Shown here one piece after another: positions 26,795 to 35,169 of a stretch of DNA of 60,668 nucleotides. The first letter of the stretch is position 1. Each line of letters begins with the position of its first letter. A program made the position numbers and the translations under genes. The notes under the pieces were generated by a model. It had not been told where the DNA came from. It saw only the letters and a list, made by a program, of their open reading frames with translations, and made no database searches. The stretch spans positions 1 to 60,668 of the forward strand of contig JACCXK010000028.1 in assembly GCA_013697055.1 (NCBI GenBank). Direction: 5' to 3'. Origin of the DNA: Alphaproteobacteria bacterium. GTDB lineage: Bacteria; Pseudomonadota; Alphaproteobacteria; Micropepsales; Micropepsaceae.

Positions 26795-26812
26795 GCCATT
26801 CGCCCCTGATTG

Positions 26813-26833
26813 GCGTCACACCGATTGTGACGC
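26813..26833. promoter_or_regulatory. perfect palindrome, candidate IclR operator
   Basis: GCGTCACA (26813-26820), five-base spacer, TGTGACGC (26826-26833): 8-bp perfect arms. It lies 19 bp before the IclR start codon and about 180 bp before the divergent quinoprotein gene. Position and shape suit a dimeric regulator acting as an autorepressor. Confidence 0.6.
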
Positions 26834-26923
26834 ACCGCCCGCGTTTTCCCCTTTGCCGCTTGCCGCGGTCTGTGCCGCGGGCGATGCCGGCAAATGATGG
26901 TCTTGGCCGCGACCATAACCCAA

Positions 26924-26942
26924 AGATGACGACATGTCATCT
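26924..26942. promoter_or_regulatory. second palindrome in the iclR-quinoprotein divergent gap
   Basis: AGATGAC (26924-26930), five-base spacer, GTCATCT (26936-26942): 7-bp perfect arms with the same spacer length as the first palindrome but another core. It sits about 72 bp upstream of the quinoprotein start, a suitable place for an activator or repressor site. Confidence 0.5.
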
Positions 26943-27013
26943 CTCACAGAGTGAAATACTGCCTTTGATCTGGCCAAGCACTGCCGGTACCCAAGACGGC
27001 TCAGGGGGGCGAA

Positions 27014-28834
27014 ATGATCAGACTTGGCGTGTTTGTTTTGGGCTTGGCGACGGCTCCGGCCATCGCGCTGGAGGAATGGCCGACCTATGGCCATGATTAT
27101 GGCGACAGCCGTTACTCGCCCTTGGCCCAGATCACGCCGGCCAATGTCGCGAACCTCAAGCCCGCCTGGACCTATCACATGCGCCCGCCGGGTCGCGAAG
27201 CCCGTGGCTTTGCGCCGTCGCAGAACACGCCGCTGGTGGTGGGCGGCACCATGTATGTCTCGACTCCTTACGGCCGGGTGGTGGCGCTGGACGCCGAAAC
27301 CGGCAAGCAGCGCTGGGCCTATGAAGTGCCCGGCAGCGACCAGCCGGCGACACGCGGTGTCGCTTACTGGCCCGGCGCGAAACCCCAGATCGTGTTCGGT
27401 ACACGCGGCGGGCTGCTGATCGCGCTGCATGCGGACAACGGCGCGCCGGTCAAAAGTTTCGGCAAGGATGGCGTGGTGGATTTGCACAGCGCTGCGGTGA
27501 TGCAGGGCTTTCCGCAAGCCGCGCTGGGCGTCACATCCGCGCCGGTGATTTACAAGGATATCATCATCACCGGCTCGCGCACCCAGGAGACGCCGCAGCA
27601 GGGCGCCTCCGGCCGGGTGCGGGCTTTCGACGTCCGTACCGGCCGGGAGGTCTGGCACTTCAATGGCGTGCCGCAGCCGGGCGAGAAATTCCACGATACC
27701 TGGGACGGCGAAAGCTGGGTCAAGCGTTCCGGCGTCAATGTCTGGGTGGGTCTGACATTGGATGCCAAACGCGGCATCGCCTACCTGCCGTTCGGCGCGC
27801 CCACCTTTGACCAGTCGGGCAATGACCGCAAAGGCGAATCCCTGTTCTCCAATTCCCTGGTGGCGGTGAATGCCGCGACGGGCAAATATCTCTGGCACTT
27901 CCAGGCGGTTCATCACGACCTGTGGGATTATGACCTGCCGCTGACGACCCTGGTGGACGTGAAAAAAGACGGGCGCACCATTCCGGCCATCGCGGTGATG
28001 AGCAAGGCCAGCCTGCTGTTCCTGCTGGATCGCGTCACCGGCAAGCCGATCTATGACATCAAGGAAATGCCCGTGCCTACCGACACCGACATGGAAGGCG
28101 AGAAGGTTTCGCCCACCCAGCCCATGTCGATCACGCCGCCCTTGGGCCGTATCTCGTTCAAGATGTCCGAGATGGCCAACCTGACGCCGCAGCAGGCCGA
28201 AGGCTGCAAGAAACTGATCGAAGAGCAGAAGGTGATTGAAGCCGGCTATTTCCAGCCGCCGCGGGTGGATCACGCCGTGGCGCGCTTCCCCGGCAACTGG
28301 GGCGGCATCGACTGGAGCCATGCGGCCTTCGATCCGAAGAGCGGCTATTACATCGTCAATGCCAGCGAGATCGCCTCGCAACAGATGATGATCAAAAAGC
28401 CCGATGGCAGCTACGACATGAAATATGGCTACCAGTGGTTCTGGGACAAGGTCAGCCACATACCCTGCCAGGTGCCGCCCTGGGGCAATCTCTACGCCAT
28501 CGACGTCAACACCGGCGCCATTGCCTGGAAGAGCGTGCTGGGTGTCACCGACGGCCTGGCGGACCCCAATACCGGGCGGCCCAATGTTGGTGGGCCCATC
28601 GTTACCGGCGGTGGGCTGGTCTTCATCGGCTCCACCGACGACAAGCGGCTCAGGGCTTTTGACACCAAAATAGGCAAGGAGCTGTGGACCTTCAAATTGC
28701 CGGCATCGCTCTATGGCACGCCACTGACCTACCAGGGCCGCCACGGCAAGCAGTATGTCGCGGCCGTCACCACAGGCGGCTTTTGGGGCGAAAATGCCGG
28801 CTCCGACGAGGTCACGGCGTTCGCCTTGCAATAG
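27014..28834 (+). CDS. PQQ-dependent dehydrogenase, glucose-dehydrogenase-like (first of tandem pair)
   Basis: 606 residues with a signal peptide (MIRLGVFVLGLATAPAIA). A periplasmic eight-bladed quinoprotein that oxidises sugars or alcohols and passes electrons to the respiratory chain. The soluble domain resembles membrane glucose dehydrogenase without its N-terminal helices: EEWPTYGHDYGDSRYSPLAQ, PLVVGGTMYVSTPYGRVVAL, HFQAVHHDLWDYDLP (PQQ-pocket region), LFLLDRVTGKPIYDIKEMPV and PIVTGGGLVFIGSTDDKRLR are all family segments. No heme CxxCH is present, so it needs an external electron acceptor. The paralogue 56 bp downstream is probably co-transcribed. Substrate unknown. Confidence 0.9.
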   Translation: MIRLGVFVLGLATAPAIALEEWPTYGHDYGDSRYSPLAQITPANVANLKPAWTYHMRPPGREARGFAPSQNTPLVVGGTMYVSTPYGRVVALDAETGKQRWAYEVPGSDQPATRGVAYWPGAKPQIVFGTRGGLLIALHADNGAPVKSFGKDGVVDLHSAAVMQGFPQAALGVTSAPVIYKDIIITGSRTQETPQQGASGRVRAFDVRTGREVWHFNGVPQPGEKFHDTWDGESWVKRSGVNVWVGLTLDAKRGIAYLPFGAPTFDQSGNDRKGESLFSNSLVAVNAATGKYLWHFQAVHHDLWDYDLPLTTLVDVKKDGRTIPAIAVMSKASLLFLLDRVTGKPIYDIKEMPVPTDTDMEGEKVSPTQPMSITPPLGRISFKMSEMANLTPQQAEGCKKLIEEQKVIEAGYFQPPRVDHAVARFPGNWGGIDWSHAAFDPKSGYYIVNASEIASQQMMIKKPDGSYDMKYGYQWFWDKVSHIPCQVPPWGNLYAIDVNTGAIAWKSVLGVTDGLADPNTGRPNVGGPIVTGGGLVFIGSTDDKRLRAFDTKIGKELWTFKLPASLYGTPLTYQGRHGKQYVAAVTTGGFWGENAGSDEVTAFALQ

Positions 28835-28890
28835 GCGAGCGGGCCTGTAAATCTCCCAAAAAAGGCGCTTACGCCGGTTTGGGGAGCAAT

Positions 28891-30750
28891 ATGCGATCGA
28901 AATTCCGTCTCTGTGTGATGGCCGTTTTGCTGGGTGGCACCGTACTCGGCGCCCAGGCGGCGACCGACTGGCAGAACTATGGCGGTGACCGCGGCGCCCA
29001 GCGCTATTCGCCCCTGACCCAGATCACCCCGGCGAATGTGAATTCGCTCAAAGTGGCCTGGACCTATCACATGAAGCCGGCGGATGCGGCCCGGGTCGCT
29101 ACCTCCCAGACCACGCCGCTTGTGGTCGGCAACATCATGTACCTGGGTTCGCCCTATGGCCGCATCGTGGCGCTGGACGCCACCACCGGCAAGGAGCTGT
29201 GGGTCTACAAGATGCCGGGCAACCAGCGGCCGGCGCCGCGCGGAATGGCGTATTGGCCGGGCGAAGGCGATTACGCGCCGGAGCTGATATTCGGCACCAA
29301 CGACGGCAAGATGATGGCCATCGACGTCAAGACCGGCAAGCCGGCCGAACGGTTCGGTGAGCATGGCGTGGTCAACCTGAAGACGCCTGACATCATGCGC
29401 GGCTATGACAAGAATTACGCCCTGACCTCGCCGCCGGGTATCTACAAGAACCTGGTGATGACCGGTGGTTCGGGCCCGGAAGAATCCCGCAGCATTTCCG
29501 GCGACGAGCGCGCCTGGGATGTGCGCACCGGCAAGCTGGTCTGGACCTTCCACGGCGTGCCGCATGACGGAGAGTTCGGCGCTGACACCTGGGCCCCCGG
29601 CAGCCGCAAGGACCGCGCCGGCACCAACATCTGGAACATGATGACGGTGGACGACAAGCGCGGCATCGCCTTCCTGCCCTTCACCGGGCCGGGGCCGGAC
29701 CGCTGGGGCGGCGACCGTCATGGCATGAACCTGTTCGGCAACAGCCTCGTGGCGGTGGACGCCAATACTGGCAAGCGGCTGTGGCACTTCCAGCTCTTGC
29801 ACCACGAAGTGTGGGACTGGGACCAGCCCACCCCGCCGATGCTGTTTGACGTGAAGAAGGACGGCAAGATCATTCCCGCCGTGGCGGCGATGAACAAGTC
29901 GGCATACCTCTTCATCCTGGATCGCGTCACCGGCAAGCCGCTCTATGACGTCAAGGAAGTGCCGGTGCCCAAGAGCGACGCCGAGAACGAAGAGACCTGG
30001 CCGACCCAGCCCATCCCGGTAACCCCGCCGCCGCTGGCCAAGCAGAGTTTCACCGCCGCCACCGACGTGACCAACATCACGCCGGAGCTGGAAAGCTTCT
30101 GCAAGAACCTGATCAAGACGAAGAAGATCCATGACACCGTGCCCTTCTCGCCCATCACCAGCGATTCCCAGAACGCGCGTTTCCCGGGTTCGGGCGGCGG
30201 GCCGGAATGGGGCGGCGGCGCCTTCGATCCCCAGCTGGGCTATTTCATCGTCAACACTCAGGAATTGGGTTCGATCGAACAGCTGGAAAAGAAGAAGGAT
30301 GGCTATTGGGCTTCCGCCAACATCCCCGACAGCTTCTTCGAGCAGGAGATTCCGGGCAAAGGCTATTATCCCTGCCAGAACCCGCCCTGGGGTGATTTGT
30401 GGGCGGTGAACGTCAACACCGGCAAGGTCGCCTGGCGCGTCAATCTTGGTGTCAGCGACATCATGCCCGAAGGCAAGCGCGATACGGGGCGTCCCAACCT
30501 GGGCGCGCCGTTGACGACGGCCAGCGGGCTGATCTTCATCGGCGCCACCGATGACAGCCGCTTCCGCGCCTTTGAGACCAGGACGGGCAAGGAACTGTGG
30601 ACCCAGAAGATGGAAGCCTCGGCTCATTCCTCGCCGATCACCTATCAAGGGACCAACGGAAAACAGTATGTGGCGGTGGTGGCGACGGGCGGTTCCTTCG
30701 TGCACAGCCCGGCAGTCGGCGACAGCCTGATCGTGTACGGGCTGCCGTAG
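28891..30750 (+). CDS. PQQ-dependent dehydrogenase, glucose-dehydrogenase-like (second of tandem pair)
   Basis: 619 residues, close paralogue of the preceding gene; same order of segments: DWQNYGGDRGAQRYSPLTQI, GNIMYLGSPYGRIVALDATT, HFQLLHHEVWDWDQPTPPML, LFILDRVTGKPLYDVKEVPV, TASGLIFIGATDDSRFRAFE. Signal peptide MRSKFRLCVMAVLLGGTVLG. ATG at 28891 with GGGGAG just upstream is clearly better than the long upstream extension. Differences lie in loops around the active site (an extra ITPELESFCKNLIKTKK segment, TSDSQNARFPGSGGGPEWGG), so the two enzymes probably oxidise different substrates. A strong terminator follows. Confidence 0.9.
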   Translation: MRSKFRLCVMAVLLGGTVLGAQAATDWQNYGGDRGAQRYSPLTQITPANVNSLKVAWTYHMKPADAARVATSQTTPLVVGNIMYLGSPYGRIVALDATTGKELWVYKMPGNQRPAPRGMAYWPGEGDYAPELIFGTNDGKMMAIDVKTGKPAERFGEHGVVNLKTPDIMRGYDKNYALTSPPGIYKNLVMTGGSGPEESRSISGDERAWDVRTGKLVWTFHGVPHDGEFGADTWAPGSRKDRAGTNIWNMMTVDDKRGIAFLPFTGPGPDRWGGDRHGMNLFGNSLVAVDANTGKRLWHFQLLHHEVWDWDQPTPPMLFDVKKDGKIIPAVAAMNKSAYLFILDRVTGKPLYDVKEVPVPKSDAENEETWPTQPIPVTPPPLAKQSFTAATDVTNITPELESFCKNLIKTKKIHDTVPFSPITSDSQNARFPGSGGGPEWGGGAFDPQLGYFIVNTQELGSIEQLEKKKDGYWASANIPDSFFEQEIPGKGYYPCQNPPWGDLWAVNVNTGKVAWRVNLGVSDIMPEGKRDTGRPNLGAPLTTASGLIFIGATDDSRFRAFETRTGKELWTQKMEASAHSSPITYQGTNGKQYVAVVATGGSFVHSPAVGDSLIVYGLP

Positions 30751-30775
30751 ACCGCACGTTCGGGGCAAAAGAAAA

Positions 30776-30804
30776 GGCGCAGGTCTTGGGACCTGCGCCT
30801 TTTT
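30776..30804. terminator. bidirectional rho-independent terminator
   Basis: GGCGCAGGTC (30776-30785), loop TTGG, GACCTGCGCC (30790-30799), then five T residues; A residues precede it on the other side. It sits between the convergent quinoprotein and sorbosone-dehydrogenase-like genes (26 bp after one stop, 18 bp before the other) and should end both transcripts. Confidence 0.9.
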
Positions 30805-30821
30805 GTTTGAAAATCGCCCGG

Positions 30822-32126
30822 TTACTTCGACAGCCGCCAGATGGCGTTGCCGACATCGTCGGCCACCAGCAGCCCGCCCGTCTTGTCGATAATCACACCC
30901 ACCGGACGGCCATAAGCATTGCCGTCTTCGCCGACAAAACCGGTCAGCACGTCGCGCGGCAGCCCTGCGGGCTTGCCACCCTTGAACGGCACAAAGGCCA
31001 CGCGATAGCCGTTGAAGGGCTTGCGATTCCAGGAGCCATGCTGGCCGACAAAGGCGCCGCTGGCATATTGCGGCCCCAGTTGTGCGCCTTCCGCGAAGGT
31101 CAGGCCCAAGGAGGCGGTGTGCGAGCCCATCGCGTAATCGGGCGGTATGGCCTTGGCCACCATGTCAGGCTTCTGTTCCTTCACCCGGTCGTCGACATGC
31201 TGGCCGTAATAGCTGAACGGCCAGCCGTAAAAGGCGCCATCCTTCACCGACGTGATATAGTCCGGCACCAGATCGCCGCCCAGATCGTCGCGCTCATTGA
31301 CCGCCGCCCACAAGGCGCCGTCCGGGCCCCAGGCCATGCCGTTGGGATTGCGCAGGCCCGAGGCGAAGATGCGGTGACTGCCGGTGGCGGGATCCACCTC
31401 CCAGATCGCGGCGCGGTTCTGTTCCACCGCCAAGCCGTTTTCGCCGACATTGGAATTGGAGCCCACAGAGACATAAAGCTTGCTGCCGTCGGCGCTGGCG
31501 ACCACATTCTTGGTCCAGTGATGATTGATGGTGCCGGCCGGCAGGTCCACCACCTTTTGTCCATTGTCGCTGATCTGGGTTTCCCCGGTCTTGTAGGGGA
31601 AGCGCAGCACCGCATCGGTATCGGCCACGTAAAGCGTGTCGCCGACCAGCGCCATGCCGAACGGCGAACTCAGGTTGGTGAGGAAGATCGTGCGGATATC
31701 GGCGCGGCCATCGCCATTGGTGTCGCGCAGCAACAGGATGCGGTTGGGGCTCTTGGGGCCCGCGCCGGCCAGCTTCATCACCTGTTTTTTCACAAAGCCT
31801 TCGATGCCCTTGCTGTCGTCCGGCTTGGGCGGGGCGTTGGTTTCCGCCACCAGCACATCGCCATTGGGCAGCACATACAGCCAGCGTGGATGATCCAGCC
31901 CGCGCGCAAAGGCCGTCAGGGTCAGGCCCGGTGCGGCGGTCGGGCCGCCGCTCTCCTCCCAGGGTTTGGCGGGCGCGATATGGATATAGGAGAGCAAGGT
32001 CTTTTGCGGCGCCGGCAGGGTGGGATGGGGTCCATAGCCGGCTTCCCTGGAGAGATGCGCATTGTCGCCGCAGCCGGCCAACGCGAGCGCGGCAATGCCG
32101 GACAGGAAGACGGATTTCAAGTTCAT
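30822..32126 (-). CDS. sorbosone-dehydrogenase-like PQQ lipoprotein (sGDH fold)
   Basis: 434 residues. A lipoprotein signal ([11 protein letters not shown], Cys19) anchors it to a membrane on the periplasmic side. The six-bladed propeller of soluble glucose dehydrogenase/L-sorbosone dehydrogenase follows: [56 protein letters not shown] (Ca/PQQ loop), [40 protein letters not shown] and [20 protein letters not shown]. Start ATG 32126 has a consensus AGGAGA site. It follows DUF4142 gene A by 66 bp on the same strand, so they may share a transcript. Likely oxidises an aldose or aldehyde. Confidence 0.88.
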   Translation of the reverse strand: MNLKSVFLSGIAALALAGCGDNAHLSREAGYGPHPTLPAPQKTLLSYIHIAPAKPWEESGGPTAAPGLTLTAFARGLDHPRWLYVLPNGDVLVAETNAPPKPDDSKGIEGFVKKQVMKLAGAGPKSPNRILLLRDTNGDGRADIRTIFLTNLSSPFGMALVGDTLYVADTDAVLRFPYKTGETQISDNGQKVVDLPAGTINHHWTKNVVASADGSKLYVSVGSNSNVGENGLAVEQNRAAIWEVDPATGSHRIFASGLRNPNGMAWGPDGALWAAVNERDDLGGDLVPDYITSVKDGAFYGWPFSYYGQHVDDRVKEQKPDMVAKAIPPDYAMGSHTASLGLTFAEGAQLGPQYASGAFVGQHGSWNRKPFNGYRVAFVPFKGGKPAGLPRDVLTGFVGEDGNAYGRPVGVIIDKTGGLLVADDVGNAIWRLSK

Positions 32127-32192
32127 GGAAAGTCTCCTAATGGGCAAAGGGCGCAGCCTTCCAGCCGCGCCCCCTGTTCGATCTCAGCGTCC

Positions 32193-32819
32193 CTAGTTCG
32201 ACGCGCTTTTGGTCTTGGTATCCAGCTTCTGCGCCATGGACAGGTGCATCTTGATGTCCTTGTCGGTGGCGCCGGCAAAGTCCTTGATGGCAGCATTGTC
32301 GCCGTCCTTGGCATAACCGCGGAACAGGATATCGGCCTCCTTGTGAGCCGCGACCTGCTGGGCGATATAGCGGTGATCGAAGTCCTCCGCCTTGGCGCCG
32401 CGCAGATCGTCCAACATGCCCTGGCGGCGATTGTCGACATGGGCTGGCGGCGTCACCGTGATGTTGTTGCTGGCGATGATGCCCTTCAATTTGGTGGTGG
32501 TACCGGTATGGGCCTTGACCATCATGGCCGCGAATTCCTTCACTTCGGCGGACTGGGCGCGGCTCGCGGCCAGCTTGCCGGCGGTGACTTCATACATGTC
32601 GCTGGTGGCGGCGGCGGTGACAAAGCCCTGGGTGGTGCTGGTCATCTGGGACGAAACCTGCCCGACGACACCGGCGGTGGTGTCCTTCACCGCGCTCATG
32701 GCTTCGGTGTTGCTGCCCGGTTTGGGGCTGACATGGCCGGGTTGGTCGGCGGGCGCAGCAAAGGAGCCGCCGGTCATCAGGAACACAGCCGAGGCGGCGC
32801 CGAGCAGAGTGTTTTTCAT
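32193..32819 (-). CDS. DUF4142 protein, paralogue A
   Basis: 208 residues, exported (MKNTLLGAASAVFLMTGGSF signal). The DUF4142 domain is a four-helix, ferritin-like bundle with a conserved His-x pattern: FAAMMVKAHTGTTTKLKGII and FDHRYIAQQVAAHKEADILF. The function of the family is unknown; members are often stress- or envelope-related. ATG at 32819 with GGAGAT upstream is preferred to the longer frame. A close paralogue lies about 600 bp further at 33416-34039; the core DNA of the two is nearly the same. Confidence 0.88.
   Translation of the reverse strand: MKNTLLGAASAVFLMTGGSFAAPADQPGHVSPKPGSNTEAMSAVKDTTAGVVGQVSSQMTSTTQGFVTAAATSDMYEVTAGKLAASRAQSAEVKEFAAMMVKAHTGTTTKLKGIIASNNITVTPPAHVDNRRQGMLDDLRGAKAEDFDHRYIAQQVAAHKEADILFRGYAKDGDNAAIKDFAGATDKDIKMHLSMAQKLDTKTKSASN
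32343..32429 (-). repeat. DNA-level duplication, copy in DUF4142 A
   Basis: This 87-bp stretch, coding for the RRQGMLDDLRGAK to QQVAAH part of the domain, is highly similar at the DNA level to 33569-33655 in DUF4142 B, with long identical runs (for example around GGCGATATAGCGGTGATCGA). Confidence 0.7.
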
Positions 32820-32917
32820 GGGGTTATCTCCAAAGACGTCTTCAGTCCCGTAAACGCTCAGCGGAACCCAAGGTTGCCGCTCACGTTGTGCAAGTGCCGG
32901 TTTTCGCAAGGAGTTCC

Positions 32918-33313
32918 GTGCCCAAGGCGATTGAAGGTTCCTGCCGGTGCGGCGCCGTCCGTTTCTCAGTTCAGAGCCATGCGCCTTATCCCTATCAGCT
33001 TTGCTATTGCTCGATATGCCGCAAGACGGCGGGCGGCGGCGGCTTCGCCATCAACCTCCATGCCAATAACAAAAGTTTAGAAGTGCGCGGCAGAAAAGCC
33101 ATCGGCGTCTTCCGCGCCAGGATTGAGGACGAAGACGGCCACTGCCATACCAGCACGGGCGAGCGCAGCTTCTGCAGGAAATGCGCGACGGCGCTGTGGC
33201 TGTTCGATCCCGAATGGCCGGAGCTGGTGCATCCCTTCGCGTCCGCCATCGACACCAGGTTGCCGGTGCCGCCGTCGAAAGTGCATTTGATGCTGAAATT
33301 CAAGGCGCCTTGA
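32918..33313 (+). CDS. GFA/CENP-V family zinc protein, ends at a premature TGA
   Basis: 131 residues of the GFA (glutathione-dependent formaldehyde-activating, CENP-V-like) fold that binds zinc through cysteines. The zinc motifs are present: GSCRCGAVRF, CYCSICRKTAGGG and SFCRKCATALWLF. GTG at 32918 is chosen because AAGGAG at 32908-32913 is just ahead of it. The frame ends KFKAP-TGA, but the same frame continues without break as VKLDFARGDAKFREYPKQSI and EEWHKKRGLWID to a TAG at 33410-33412, exactly the normal family C-terminus, where most members have tryptophan (TGG) at the TGA position. I read this as a gene with one nonsense change. It lies antisense between the two DUF4142 genes. Confidence 0.75.
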   Translation: MPKAIEGSCRCGAVRFSVQSHAPYPYQLCYCSICRKTAGGGGFAINLHANNKSLEVRGRKAIGVFRARIEDEDGHCHTSTGERSFCRKCATALWLFDPEWPELVHPFASAIDTRLPVPPSKVHLMLKFKAP

Positions 33314-33412
33314 GTGAAGCTGGACTTCGCAAGGGGCGACGCGAAATTCCGCGAATATCCCAAACAGTCGATCGAGGAATGGCACAAGAAGCGCGGGCTG
33401 TGGATCGACTAG
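33314..33412 (+). pseudogene. cut-off C-terminus of the GFA-family gene
   Basis: 32 codons in frame with the gene at 32918, after its TGA (33311-33313). Encodes the typical GFA tail (EYPKQSIEEWHKKRGLWID) and stops 3 bp before the stop of the convergent DUF4142 B gene, as expected if the full gene was once 32918-33412. Confidence 0.7.
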
Positions 33413-33415
33413 CCT

Positions 33416-34039
33416 TTAGCGGCCGGAGGCGCTGCGGGTTCTGGGATCCAGGTCCTGCGCCATGGCCAAATGCGCCGCCACGGTCTTGGCCGTCGCGGAG
33501 GCAAAGTCCCGCATCCCGTAGATCTTGCCGCTCTTGGCATAGTGGCGCATCAGGATGTCGGCTTCCTTATGGGCCGCCACCTGCTGGGCGATATAGCGGT
33601 GATCGAAATTCTGCGATTTGGCGCCGCGCAGATCGTCCAGCATGCCCCGGCGGCGGGCATCGACCCGGTCCGGCACGGTGGCGTTGATATTGTAGTTGCG
33701 GATGGTCTTCCTCAGCCTGGCCGTGGACTCGGTGTGGGCGTCGATCATCCGGCGGGCAAAGGCCCGCACGGCGGGCGAACGGGACCGCTGCAGGGCGATC
33801 TTGCCGGCCTCGACTTCATATATGTCATTGATGGCGGCGGCGTTGACGAAGCCCGGCGTGGTCCGGACGATCTCGGCCGAAAGCCGGCCAAACACGCCGG
33901 CGGTGGAATCCTTGACCGCGCTCAGGGTCTCGAAGCGGCTCGTCAGGCCGGGGCGGGCTGGCTTGTCCGGCGGGGCCGCCAAGGCGGCGCCACTCAGCAG
34001 GATCAACGCCGACACAGCGCCCAGCAGCTTGCCTTGCAC
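33416..34039 (-). CDS. DUF4142 protein, paralogue B
   Basis: 207 residues, signal peptide MQGKLLGAVSALILLSGAAL. Same ferritin-like DUF4142 domain as paralogue A: TLSAVKDSTAGVFGRLSAEI, FARRMIDAHTESTARLRKTI, and RRRGMLDDLRGAKSQNFDHR followed by the invariant YIAQQVAAHKEADIL stretch shared with A. The rest has diverged more, with many arginines. Function unknown. The arrangement suggests a duplication around, or later split by, the GFA-family gene on the other strand. Confidence 0.88.
   Translation of the reverse strand: MQGKLLGAVSALILLSGAALAAPPDKPARPGLTSRFETLSAVKDSTAGVFGRLSAEIVRTTPGFVNAAAINDIYEVEAGKIALQRSRSPAVRAFARRMIDAHTESTARLRKTIRNYNINATVPDRVDARRRGMLDDLRGAKSQNFDHRYIAQQVAAHKEADILMRHYAKSGKIYGMRDFASATAKTVAAHLAMAQDLDPRTRSASGR
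33569..33655 (-). repeat. DNA-level duplication, copy in DUF4142 B
   Basis: Partner of 32343-32429; see paralogue A. Long exact runs at the nucleotide level across the YIAQQVAAH-coding region and the GGCGCCGCGCAGATCGTCCA stretch. Confidence 0.7.
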
Positions 34040-34113
34040 GGATAGTCTCCCCTACAGCCTGGGCGCAGTGTACCAGCGCCGGTTTGGGAAGGAAATACGG
34101 GGAAAGTTCCGTC

Positions 34114-35169
34114 TCAGCTATGGGCGGCGTTGTAGGCGGCCAGGCCCGCGGCTCCGGGGCAAAGGTCCTTTTCCGACAGCCGGTTCAGGGCTGCATCCAC
34201 TGTATTGAGATTGGCGTGCATGTCCTTGGCGGCATTGTCCATATAGATAAGGCCGGTCACCAGCTCGCCCACGGCGGCGCGGCTTTGCAGGTAATTCATC
34301 GCCCCGATGCGATCGAACGGATCGTAATCGGCCGCCACCTTGGACAGGCGCAGGGTCGAGCCGTCATGCAGCGCCACTTCCTCGGTGGTGCCGGGGGCAT
34401 ATTCGACCTTGATGGCTTCGCGCGGCTCCATCACGTCCAGCCGGTTCACCGCTTCATTGTGCTCGCGCACAAAGTCATAGGCCTTGGTCGAGCCGGCATG
34501 GTTGTTGAAAGCGACGCAGGGGCTGACAATGTCGATGAAGGCGGGGCCGGGATGGCTCATCGCCGCCATGATCAGCGGCACCATCTGCGCCTTGTCGCCG
34601 GAGAAGCTGCGGCCCACGAAAGTGGCGCCCACCATCAGCGCCATGCTGACCAGGTCCAGCGGGCTGTCGGCATTGAAGCCGCCCGCCTTGCTCTTGGAGC
34701 CCTTGTCGGCGGTGGCGGAGAACTGGCCCTTGGTCAGGCCGTACACGCCGTTATTCTCGGTAATATAGACCATGTTCACGCCGCGCCGCACGCAATGCAC
34801 GAATTGGCCCAGGCCAATGGAGGCGGAATCGCCGTCGCCCGACACGCCGAGGTACAGCAATTCCTTGTTGGCCAGGTTGGCGCCCGTCAGCACCGACGGC
34901 ATGCGGCCATGCACGGAGTTGAAGCCGTGGCTCTGGCCCAACAGGTAATCCGGCGTCTTGGAAGAGCAGCCGATGCCCGACAGCTTGGCGACCCGGTGCG
35001 GTTCGATGTTCAGCTCGAAACAGGCCTGGATGATGGCGAAGGAAATCGAGTCATGGCCGCAGCCGGCGCACAGGGTCGAGATCGAGCCTTCATAGTCGCG
35101 GTGGGTGAAACCCAGTTTGTTCACCGGGATGCCAGGATGGCGCAGCTTGGGCTTGGCGATATAGGTCAT
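34114..35169 (-). CDS. korB: 2-oxoacid:ferredoxin oxidoreductase, beta subunit
   Basis: 351 residues; TPP-binding subunit of the enzyme that decarboxylates a 2-oxoacid (most often 2-oxoglutarate for this type) and reduces ferredoxin. The motif STLCAGCGHDSISFAII supplies cluster cysteines; the TPP site is GDGDSASIGLGQFVHCVRRG followed by VYITENNGVYGLTKGQFS. The late segment GPAFIDIVSPCVAFNN is also standard. Its ATG overlaps the stop of the alpha subunit gene (ATGA), so the subunits are made together. The symbol is by family resemblance; substrate is not proven. Confidence 0.88.
   Translation of the reverse strand: MTYIAKPKLRHPGIPVNKLGFTHRDYEGSISTLCAGCGHDSISFAIIQACFELNIEPHRVAKLSGIGCSSKTPDYLLGQSHGFNSVHGRMPSVLTGANLANKELLYLGVSGDGDSASIGLGQFVHCVRRGVNMVYITENNGVYGLTKGQFSATADKGSKSKAGGFNADSPLDLVSMALMVGATFVGRSFSGDKAQMVPLIMAAMSHPGPAFIDIVSPCVAFNNHAGSTKAYDFVREHNEAVNRLDVMEPREAIKVEYAPGTTEEVALHDGSTLRLSKVAADYDPFDRIGAMNYLQSRAAVGELVTGLIYMDNAAKDMHANLNTVDAALNRLSEKDLCPGAAGLAAYNAAHS

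Noticed and set aside
26816..30768. Two minus-strand frames of 670-680 residues opposite the quinoprotein pair
   Set aside because: High-GC shadow frames; the plus-strand genes carry signal peptides and PQQ-propeller motifs in the right order.
30597..33080. 827-residue plus-strand open frame
   Set aside because: It runs antisense through the sorbosone-dehydrogenase-like and DUF4142 genes, crosses the strong terminator at 30776-30804, and has no motif.
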